A DNA stretch of 58,098 bases from Cyanobium sp. AMD-g (GTDB taxonomy: Bacteria; Cyanobacteriota; Cyanobacteriia; PCC-6307; Cyanobiaceae). Location of the stretch: NCBI RefSeq assembly GCF_024346395.1, contig NZ_JAGQCW010000010.1, positions 1-58,098 of the forward strand. Direction: 5' to 3'. A program made the position numbers and the translations under genes. Position 1 is the first letter of the stretch; the number at the start of each line of letters is the position of its first letter. Below are positions 49,141 through 58,098 of this stretch, in pieces. A model generated the notes under the pieces. It made no database searches and was not told the origin of the DNA. It was given only the letters and a program-made list of their open reading frames with translations.

Positions 49141-50340
49141 ATGCAGTTTGAAAGCTTCGCGACCTTCAACATCGCCATCGTGGTGCTGGCGATCGGTCGT
49201 TGGCTGAACCGGAAGGTGGGTTTCCTGCGGGAGTTCAACATTCCAGAGCCGGTCACCAGCGGGCTGCTTGTTTGTCTGCTGCTGGCCCTGATCCATGCCG
49301 TGAACGGCACGGAGATCAGCTTCAATCTGCAGACGCGGGATTTTCTGCTGCTCTATTTCTTTGCAGCCATCGGCCTCAATGCCGACATCAAGACCCTGCT
49401 GTCGGGGGGGTGGCCCCTGCTGATCCTGGTGGTCACCACCGTGGGTTACATGATCCTGCAGAACCTCACCGGGATCGGCATGGCCGCGCTGCTGGGGCTG
49501 AATCCGCTGGTGGGTCTTCTGGGGGGGTCGGTGTCTCTGCTGGGGGGGCACGGCACGGCGATCGCCTGGGCACCCCGCTTTGCCGAGAGCCACGGCATCA
49601 GCAATGCCCTTGAGATAGGCATCGCCTGCGCCACCTTCGGTCTGGTGCTGGCCTCGCTGATGGGCGGGCCGATCGCCCGGATCCTGATCCGCCGCCACCG
49701 GCTCAAGACGCCGCAGGCTGCGGCCATGGCCGAGCCCGAGGTCGGCACCCCAGACAGGGAGCAGGAGGCGGTCACCTACTTCAGCCTGCTGGGCACCCTC
49801 TTCTGGCTCAACGTCAGCCTGGGCCTGGGGGAGGTGCTGCATGAGGTGCTGAAGGCCGCCGGCAGCAACCTGCCCCTGTTCGTCTGCTGCCTGTTCGCGG
49901 CGATCATCCTCACCAACACCGTGCCGCGGCTGCTGCCGATCCGCTGCCTGGCCGCCCCCCGCTCCCTGGCCATCGTCTCGGACATCGCCCTGGGCATCTT
50001 CCTGACGATGTCCCTGATGAGCCTGCAGCTCTGGACCATCGCCTCTCTGGCGGGTCCGATCCTGGCGATCCTGGCCGCCCAGTTCGTGGTGTCCTTCCTG
50101 TTCGCCCTGTTCGTGGTGTTCAAGGTGATGGGCCGCGACTACGAGGCCGCCGTGATCTGCGCCGGCTTCGGGGGCATCTCGCTGGGGGCCACCCCCACGG
50201 CGATGGCCAACATGTCGGCGGTGGCCCAGACCTACGGTCCCGCCCACCGGGCCTTCATCATCGTGCCGCTGGTGTCGGGCTTCTTTGTGGACATCAGCAA
50301 CGCCGTAGTGATCCAGCGTTTCCTCAACTGGTTCGGCTGA
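49141..50340 (+). CDS. gltS: sodium/glutamate symporter GltS
   Basis: 399 residues, about ten helices in two inverted repeats. The two reentrant-loop motifs are visible: GGSVSLLGGHGTAIAWAP and ICAGFGGISLGATPTAMANM. The N-terminal NRKVGFLREFNIPEPVTSGLL is standard. It imports glutamate with Na+ across the inner membrane. ATG 49141. It and glutaminase 1.7 kb upstream make a coherent glutamine/glutamate pair. The gene converges on the porin gene. Confidence 0.93.
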   Translation: MQFESFATFNIAIVVLAIGRWLNRKVGFLREFNIPEPVTSGLLVCLLLALIHAVNGTEISFNLQTRDFLLLYFFAAIGLNADIKTLLSGGWPLLILVVTTVGYMILQNLTGIGMAALLGLNPLVGLLGGSVSLLGGHGTAIAWAPRFAESHGISNALEIGIACATFGLVLASLMGGPIARILIRRHRLKTPQAAAMAEPEVGTPDREQEAVTYFSLLGTLFWLNVSLGLGEVLHEVLKAAGSNLPLFVCCLFAAIILTNTVPRLLPIRCLAAPRSLAIVSDIALGIFLTMSLMSLQLWTIASLAGPILAILAAQFVVSFLFALFVVFKVMGRDYEAAVICAGFGGISLGATPTAMANMSAVAQTYGPAHRAFIIVPLVSGFFVDISNAVVIQRFLNWFG

Positions 50341-50376
50341 TCCGGCGGGGGCTTGGGTTGATCCGGCGGCGGTTCC

Positions 50377-50400
50377 GGCGCGAAGAACGGCGCGAAGAAC
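50377..50400. repeat. 12-bp tandem repeat
   Basis: GGCGCGAAGAAC occurs twice in direct succession between the convergent gltS and porin genes, ending just before the porin's stop codon. An imprecise TGATCCGGCGG repeat lies a few bases upstream. No terminator hairpin is evident here. Confidence 0.7.
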
Positions 50401-51759
50401 TCAGAAGCGCAGGGTCGTGCGGATCAGTCCGGCCCACACACCGAGGCTGGCTTCCCCTGAAGCTGCGGGGAACACCAGGGCCTGGGAGAGGTCGGCGCTG
50501 CCGCTGAGGGCGCCCCGTGGCCGGCTCAGCCAGAAGAGGGCAGGCGTCACCGAGAGTGCATCGCTGAGCTGGATCCGGTAGAAGAGCTCGAAGGCCAGCC
50601 CCCGGTCGTCGAGACTGCTCTGGCTGGGCGTCTGGATCGCGACCACGTGGGTGGGGGAGCCGACGGCCAGCCCCAGGCTGTTGCCCACCCCCAGGACGTC
50701 GCTCCAGACCAGGCCGGTGTACCAGGAGCGGCTGCGCACCCCCGCCAGGCCGGCCTCCGACGGGGTGCTGAAACGGAAGGCGTCCTGGCCCCAGCCGGCG
50801 CTGATCGAAGGCAGCCAGCCGGAGCGGCGGGGCTGCCAGTAGCCCGCCAGCGACCAGGATCCCAGGCTGCCGTCGCGGCCGCCGGCCGCCAGCTGGCTGG
50901 CCAGGGGAGTGCCCCGCAGCCGCACCTGGGGGCCGCTGAGGCTCCAGGCCCCGGTGATGTTCCACTGGGGCCGGCTCAGGGCCAGCTGCACCGTGCTGGT
51001 CTGGGAGGAGGAGCCGGAGAAGAGGCCACCGCCCAGCTGGTGGCCCCCGGCCTGGCCGGCCACGTAGGCGTAGCCCAGGCTCAGCCCCTGCAGCCCGCCC
51101 CGGGGCTGCCACCAGAGTCCGAAGCCGCCCCCGAGCCGCTTGCTGTAGGTGCCCGGTGAGCCGGCGTACTGGAACAGATCGAGGATCGGGGAGGCGTTGT
51201 AGACACTCGGCCAGACCGGGAGCATGTCGAGCTGCATGATCCGGGGCCCGACGCTGAGCCGGAGCTCGGGGCCGATCGGCAGCTGCAGGTAGGCCCTGTT
51301 GAGGCTCACCAGCCGGCTGGAGCACCCCGGCTCCCCTGCGCCGCAGGCCGGTTCCTGGAAGGCCACATCCAGGCGGCTCAGGGGCGTGGGCGGGTTGGAG
51401 AAGAAGCCCGACGGGGCGAAGTCGCCGCTGCGCAGGCGGATCCGGAACAGGTCCTGGCCCGTGAAGCTGGTGTCAATCGTGAGGCGCAGTTCGTGGTTGA
51501 CGCTGACGCCGTTCAGCAGCGGCGCCCCCACCGCGGTGTTGCTGGCACGGTCCACCGCACTGCCGTCGTACCGGAGGGCCCCCAGGACGCCGTTGATCTG
51601 CAGGTTGACGGTGGTTGTTGGCGCGAAGCGGGTGGCCTCGAGCGCCTCGACGGCAGCCTGGGGTGCCGGCGCCGGCAGCTCCTGGGCCCGCAGGGACCCG
51701 GCGGCACCGCAGACCCAGGCCGCCATCAGCCAGGGAAGGGTGGCGCCGGGGGGCCTCAT
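50401..51759 (-). CDS. outer-membrane porin-like protein (cyanobacterial OprB/iron-uptake porin family)
   Basis: 452 residues: signal peptide (ending around SLRAQ), then a barrel made of many amphipathic strands (VNLQINGVLGALRYDG, ELRLTIDTSFTGQDLFRIRLRSGDF, LRLSVGPRIMQLDMLP, WSLAGYWQPRRSGWLPSISAGW), ending in the terminal aromatic TTLRF expected for outer-membrane insertion. It resembles the barrel part of cyanobacterial porins, but the SLH domain and coiled-coil that usually come first are missing. It could be a specialised or truncated porin. It lies 13 bases after pgm on the same strand. Confidence 0.75.
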   Translation of the reverse strand: MRPPGATLPWLMAAWVCGAAGSLRAQELPAPAPQAAVEALEATRFAPTTTVNLQINGVLGALRYDGSAVDRASNTAVGAPLLNGVSVNHELRLTIDTSFTGQDLFRIRLRSGDFAPSGFFSNPPTPLSRLDVAFQEPACGAGEPGCSSRLVSLNRAYLQLPIGPELRLSVGPRIMQLDMLPVWPSVYNASPILDLFQYAGSPGTYSKRLGGGFGLWWQPRGGLQGLSLGYAYVAGQAGGHQLGGGLFSGSSSQTSTVQLALSRPQWNITGAWSLSGPQVRLRGTPLASQLAAGGRDGSLGSWSLAGYWQPRRSGWLPSISAGWGQDAFRFSTPSEAGLAGVRSRSWYTGLVWSDVLGVGNSLGLAVGSPTHVVAIQTPSQSSLDDRGLAFELFYRIQLSDALSVTPALFWLSRPRGALSGSADLSQALVFPAASGEASLGVWAGLIRTTLRF

Positions 51760-51772
51760 GGAGCCTGGCCGC

Positions 51773-54660
<2,888 letters not shown>

Positions 54661-54695
54661 GGCGGGCGGGGAGGTCCACCAATCATGGCCGCCGC

Positions 54696-55907
54696 TCAGA
54701 GGTCCGTGGCGATCGCTTCACGGCCATTGCGCAGTTCCGACTGCGTGGCCCGCCAGCGCCGCTCCAGCAGGGGGCCACTCCAGCGGGCGGTGCGGGCCAG
54801 CAGGCTCCGCAGCCGATGCCGCCGCCGCAGCAGATCGGCCCGGCGGGCTTCCTCCTGCTGCAGCTGCTGGATGCGACGGATCTCCGGCAGCCGGGCGGCG
54901 GCGATCGCCGCTGCGGCTGCGTCGATGGCGGCAGGTTCAGCCTCCAGCAGGGCGGGTTCCAGGTGCCTGGCGGCCACCAGGGCATCACGCAGGGCCATGT
55001 TGATCCCCTGGGCCCGCAGCGGGCTCATCGGGTGGGCGGCATCACCGAGCAGCAGCAGGCCCGGCCGCTGCCAGCACGGGCACAGCCCCACCCGCACCGG
55101 CAGCCGCACCGGCCCCTGCACGGCCACCTCTGCCAAGGCCAGCAGCAACCGGGCCAGGGGCTCGGGGGCGTCCCGGGCCCAGAGCTGCAGCCAGGCCCCG
55201 GGGCTGGCCGGGGTGGGAGCGGGGGCGGCCCCACCCGGCTCGATCGCCCAGCCGAGCTGCACGCCGCCGCGGGCGGAGGGGAACAGGGCATAGCTGCCGG
55301 CGGCGCCCACCACGGTCACGAAGCGGCCGCCCAGCCAACGCACCAGCGCCTCGGATCCGGGGGCCTCCAGCCGGAACCAGAGCACGTCGAGGGGGCTGGG
55401 GGCGCTCTCCAGCTCCAGCCCTGACTTGCGGCGCAGCAGCGACTCCCGGCCATCGCAGGCCACCACCAGGTCGGCCTCCAGGACGCTGCCGTCCGCCAGG
55501 CGCACCCCGGTGATGCGGCCGTCCTGCTCCAGCAGGTCGGTGGCGGCCTGGCCGACGTGGAACCGGAAGCCCTCCAGCCGGCTCGCCTGGGCCAGCAACT
55601 CCTGCAGAAGCGCGTCCTGGTCGATCAGGGTGCAGGGGACGGGGCTGCCCATGGGCTCGGGCGCCTCGAACAGGAGCTGGCCATCGAGGAAGAAGCTCCA
55701 GGCCGCCAGGGGCCGCTGGGCCACCGCCGGCGGGAGCGGCTGCAGGCCCATGGCGGCCAGGGCCGCCAGGCCGCTGGGCATCAGCCCCTCGCCCCGGAAA
55801 GGACGGCCGCCACGGCCGGTGGCGTCAATCAGGTCGACCGGGAGGCCGCGGCGGGCCAGCAGCAGGGTCAGGCTGGCGCCGGCGGGACCGGCCCCCACCA
55901 CCACCAC
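54696..55907 (-). CDS. FAD-dependent monooxygenase
   Basis: A 403-residue flavoprotein of the UbiH/PHBH type. VVVVGAGPAGASLTLLLARRG binds FAD. The second FAD motif is PGLLLLGDAAHPMSPLRAQGINMALRDA near residue 290, and VVACDGRESLLRR is the DG motif. A helical C-terminus follows (QQLQQEEARRADLLRRRHRLR). It hydroxylates or epoxidises an unknown substrate. The first in-frame canonical start is GTG 55907, inside a run of four GTG codons coding VVVV. CTG 55940, overlapping the upstream stop as CTGA, would restore 11 residues before the FAD strand and is a credible alternative. Confidence 0.88.
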   Translation of the reverse strand: MVVVGAGPAGASLTLLLARRGLPVDLIDATGRGGRPFRGEGLMPSGLAALAAMGLQPLPPAVAQRPLAAWSFFLDGQLLFEAPEPMGSPVPCTLIDQDALLQELLAQASRLEGFRFHVGQAATDLLEQDGRITGVRLADGSVLEADLVVACDGRESLLRRKSGLELESAPSPLDVLWFRLEAPGSEALVRWLGGRFVTVVGAAGSYALFPSARGGVQLGWAIEPGGAAPAPTPASPGAWLQLWARDAPEPLARLLLALAEVAVQGPVRLPVRVGLCPCWQRPGLLLLGDAAHPMSPLRAQGINMALRDALVAARHLEPALLEAEPAAIDAAAAAIAAARLPEIRRIQQLQQEEARRADLLRRRHRLRSLLARTARWSGPLLERRWRATQSELRNGREAIATDL

Positions 55908-55936
55908 CCGGCTGGCGGCGGGCCCGGACGGGCTGC

Positions 55937-56197
55937 TCAGGTGAAGGAGTTGTAGTTGAGGCCTTCCTCGGGGTTGGCGGTCTCTGCCCCCTGGAGGGAG
56001 TTCTTCATCCTGAGCAGATAGTCGACCAGTTCCTGCTGAACGGTCAGCAGCTCGCTGGTGCAGCCCCGGAAGGCGGCACGGTGGCGGATTTCGTCGTGGC
56101 GGGTGTGCAGGTCCCGCAGCATCAGGTTGATGGCATCCAGGCGTGGGGTGACCTGGCGGGAGCTGGTGGTGGCGGCGGGAGTGGACACCGGGTCCAT
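55937..56197 (-). CDS. small helical protein, hypothetical
   Basis: 86 residues beginning MDPVSTPAATTSSRQVTPRLD, with a central helical stretch AINLMLRDLHTRHDEIRHRAAFRG followed by LLTVQQELVDYLLRMKNSLQG, and an end of NYNSFT. The composition suggests a coiled-coil or helical hairpin in the cytoplasm. It directly precedes the FAD monooxygenase on the same strand and may be coupled to it through a CTGA overlap. Resembles short conserved cyanobacterial proteins, function unknown. Confidence 0.6.
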   Translation of the reverse strand: MDPVSTPAATTSSRQVTPRLDAINLMLRDLHTRHDEIRHRAAFRGCTSELLTVQQELVDYLLRMKNSLQGAETANPEEGLNYNSFT

Positions 56198-56214
56198 GGA
56201 TCGTGTAATGAGCG

Positions 56215-57645
56215 TTACCGAATCGTAGTCGCCGCCGTGGGCGCGGCTTCGGCAGCCCGCTGGGTTCCGCTGCCACAGGTGCGCCGCCGCTGCTCCATGC
56301 GGCGCGCCAGCCGGCCGCTGACGCCCAGTTCGGCCCCACGCCAGAGGCGGTCGACTTCCGCTTCGAAGTGGCGTGCCAGCACGGGGGAGCGGATCAGCAG
56401 CAGGGTTTCATCGTTCTGGAACGCGGCTGAGGGGCTCCAGTTGAAGCTGCCGGTGATCACCTCCCGGCCATCGAGCACGGCGAACTTGTGGTGCAGTTTG
56501 TCGCCGCGGGCCAGCTGGGGCGTGCCCACCCCTTCCAGCGGCGCGGCCCAGGCCCGGTTGTCCGCCTCGATCTTGCAGTCCTGGTCGGGCAGGGCCACGC
56601 CGAGCAGGTCGAGGGTTTCGCTGAAGGCCCGGTTGGCGAAGCCCGGATCCGCCAGCAGACGCAGCTTCACGCCCCGGCCATGCAGCTCCTGCAACCGGTC
56701 GGCCAGGTTCTGGCCCGAGAAGACGAACAGGGCCAGATCGAGGCTCCGGCGGGTGGTGGCCAGCTTGGTTTCCAGCCAGGCCAGGCCGTGGTTGGGATCA
56801 CGGCGGCGGTGGGGGGAGAAGAGCACCTCCACCGGTGTGCCGGCCACGTCGACCACCTGGGGGCCGCCGCCCTGCTTGGCGATGCCGAAGCGGCTGTCGG
56901 GTTGGCCGCCGGGGCCATCGCCCCAGAGCCGGGCGAATTCGGCGGCGAACACCCCGGCCAGGGCGGGACTGTCGAAGCGCAGCAGGTGGTTGACGTTGCC
57001 CCGGGTGCTGGGCCCGTCCGCATCGCCGTGGACACAGGAGGGGCTGAAGTTGGCTGAGCCGGTGACCACCACCCGGCCGTCGACCACCAGGAACTTGTGG
57101 TGCATGAGGCCGCTGCCGCGGCTGCCGTCGGCCGTGTCGTCGAGCACCGGCACGCCGGCCCGCTGCAGCACGGCGACGGCGTCCCCCTGGCCGAGGGCCG
57201 CCAGCTGCTGCTGGCGCTGACGCTGGTGGGGCGGCAGATCCACCGGGTGCTGCTGGCTCCAGGGGGTGCTGTAAAGGTTCTCGAGCACCACCCGCACCCG
57301 CACGCCACGGCGGTGCCGTTCCGCCAGGGCCTCCGCCAGTGTGGGAAGCGAGAGTTCCTGCACCGCCACCAGGATGTCCTGACGGGCCTCGCGGATGCTT
57401 TCGAGCAGCAGGGCTTCCAGGTCATCTCCCTGGCGCCACTGGCCGCTGATCGGGCTGCGGTAACGGCTGTCGCCGCGGTGGTTGAAGGCCACCCGGATGC
57501 CCGCTGGCAGGGGCAGGGCCTGGGGCGATCCCCCGCTCAGGGCCGCCGGCGCGGGGCCGCAGCCCCCCAGCAGCAGGGGCGCCGCCAGGCCGGCAAGCGC
57601 CCCGGTGGCGCGCCGGAGCAGACAGAAGCGGGCAGCAGGGTCCAT
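56215..57645 (-). CDS. phospholipase D-like lipoprotein with two HKD motifs
   Basis: 476 residues. The N-terminal LAGLAAPLLLGGC is a lipobox, so the enzyme is exported and lipid-anchored. Two complete HxKxxxxD motifs follow: HHKFLVVDGRVVVTGSANFS and HHKFAVLDGREVITGSFNWS, each with the GS-N element downstream. This is the phospholipase D / cardiolipin synthase superfamily. The exported location and lack of membrane helices argue against a normal cardiolipin synthase and for a surface phosphodiesterase or nuclease. It lies 17 bases after the start of the 86-residue gene on the same strand. Confidence 0.85.
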   Translation of the reverse strand: MDPAARFCLLRRATGALAGLAAPLLLGGCGPAPAALSGGSPQALPLPAGIRVAFNHRGDSRYRSPISGQWRQGDDLEALLLESIREARQDILVAVQELSLPTLAEALAERHRRGVRVRVVLENLYSTPWSQQHPVDLPPHQRQRQQQLAALGQGDAVAVLQRAGVPVLDDTADGSRGSGLMHHKFLVVDGRVVVTGSANFSPSCVHGDADGPSTRGNVNHLLRFDSPALAGVFAAEFARLWGDGPGGQPDSRFGIAKQGGGPQVVDVAGTPVEVLFSPHRRRDPNHGLAWLETKLATTRRSLDLALFVFSGQNLADRLQELHGRGVKLRLLADPGFANRAFSETLDLLGVALPDQDCKIEADNRAWAAPLEGVGTPQLARGDKLHHKFAVLDGREVITGSFNWSPSAAFQNDETLLLIRSPVLARHFEAEVDRLWRGAELGVSGRLARRMEQRRRTCGSGTQRAAEAAPTAATTIR

Positions 57646-57721
57646 GGGCTGGCAGGCGCGGCACGGTGCGCTGCTTCAGCCTTCCCGGCGGCGGACGTTT
57701 CAGGGGAGCCCCCGTGGCGCC

Positions 57722-57928
57722 TCAGTGGTGGCCGGGCATCTCCGAGGTGCTGAGCATGGCGACGAACCAGAGGGTGCCGATCACCACGGCGGCGATCACA
57801 CCGGAGGCAATGCTGACCCGCAGCATCAGGATCGGCACCACCAGCGGGAAGAGGATGGTGCCGGCCATGGGGGTGAGGGCCACGACCAGCTTGAGCAGGT
57901 TGCGGTTGGAGCTGGCGGGGGTGTCCAT
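57722..57928 (-). CDS. small two-helix membrane protein, hypothetical
   Basis: 68 residues from ATG 57928, which overlaps the preceding gene's stop (TGATG): MDTPASSNRNLLKLVVALTP. Two hydrophobic segments (LLKLVVALTPMAGTILFPLVVPILML and SGVIAAVVIGTLWFVAML) make a hairpin, with a His-containing end PGHH. A GTG at 57937 is an alternative. Type of short conserved cyanobacterial membrane protein; function unknown. Confidence 0.65.
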   Translation of the reverse strand: MDTPASSNRNLLKLVVALTPMAGTILFPLVVPILMLRVSIASGVIAAVVIGTLWFVAMLSTSEMPGHH

Positions 57929-58098
57929 CAGAACCACTCGGCCACGGCCTGACTGGCCGGGTTGCTGTTGTCTTCCGGCGTGGAGCGGCGGAACTCCATG
58001 GTGATGCTGCGCTTCTGCTCCCCATCGGCCGCCACGGCCTCGATCGGATAGAGCTGCTGGCCATCGCGGAAGGGCACCTGCACCCGGAAGGTGCCATC
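57928..58098 (-). CDS. DUF4912-type protein, C-terminal part
   Basis: The last 56 codons of a gene that begins beyond the window. It reads DGTFRVQVPFRDGQQLYPIE followed by AVAADGEQKRSITMEFRRST and a short polar tail. The DGTF...PFxDGxxxYPIEAVAxDG pattern matches the C-terminal beta-sandwich of DUF4912 proteins in cyanobacteria. The function is unknown. Its stop overlaps the start of the next gene by one base. Confidence 0.65.
   Translation of the reverse strand, partial: DGTFRVQVPFRDGQQLYPIEAVAADGEQKRSITMEFRRSTPEDNSNPASQAVAEWF

Noticed and set aside
56198..56339. extension of the FAD monooxygenase frame to 56339
   Set aside because: It would cover the 86-residue gene and part of the PLD gene in another phase; the FAD strand begins near 55907.

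Overview
The window looks like chromosomal DNA of a GC-rich unicellular picocyanobacterium of the Cyanobium / Synechococcus type. The pointers are a one-helix high-light-inducible protein, a GUN4-domain protein, a DUF2973 protein, a cyanobacterial RarA fused to an extra C-terminal domain, KtrA/KtrB, a PAPS-type CysH, type III pantothenate kinase, and many small proteins of cyanobacterial type. Genes are packed tightly. Neighbouring genes often overlap by four bases (NTGA), and GTG/TTG starts are common. I see no rRNA, tRNA, CRISPR array, insertion sequence, integrase or phage gene.

Layout. 1-4.3 kb: an end of an upstream gene with a palindrome and a terminator, a YihY/BrkB membrane protein with two small companions, the leftward exonuclease VII operon xseA-xseB with a DUF2834 protein, and an hli gene. 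4.4-10.4 kb: a HAD sugar-phosphatase-like protein, helicase HrpB (apparently starting at a CTG codon), small cyanobacterial proteins and a Deg/HtrA protease. 10.5-14 kb: small proteins (a 54-aa CxxxC protein, a Nif11-like protein, a ribbon-helix-helix-like protein) around an ABC-F ATPase. 14-21.5 kb: one long leftward run of NDH-2, a HAD hydrolase, HflX joined in frame to a 1-Cys peroxiredoxin, KtrB, KtrA and AnmK. 21.5-27 kb: CysH, CoaX, PrxQ, a secreted DUF1400-like protein and RarA.

27-44 kb is a transport and envelope block. Two rightward adaptor + RND pump pairs are followed by a membrane-anchored small protein, a secreted LysM protein and a GUN4-domain protein. A leftward SulP transporter - RND pump - small membrane protein operon has no adaptor of its own. 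Two of the three RND pumps carry extra hydrophobic segments inserted between the two halves of the pump.

44-45.7 kb is the only poorly coding part, with lower GC and apparently decayed reading frames. 45.7-50.3 kb holds an Anbu proteasome-like peptidase, glutaminase, an AI-2E family permease, a secreted protein and a GltS glutamate symporter, together a plausible glutamine/glutamate locus. 50.4-58 kb holds an outer-membrane porin-like protein, phosphoglucomutase, several small secreted proteins, an FAD monooxygenase, a lipoprotein with two phospholipase D motifs, and the end of a DUF4912-type protein.

The observations most worth following up are the HflX-peroxiredoxin in-frame fusion, the CTG start forced on hrpB, the paired-helix insertions in two RND pumps, the adaptor-less SulP-RND operon, and a near-identical 18-base element found near the hli gene and after the second RND operon. 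I did not find a clearly new multi-gene defence or metabolic system. All functions are assigned by reading motifs, without database searches.
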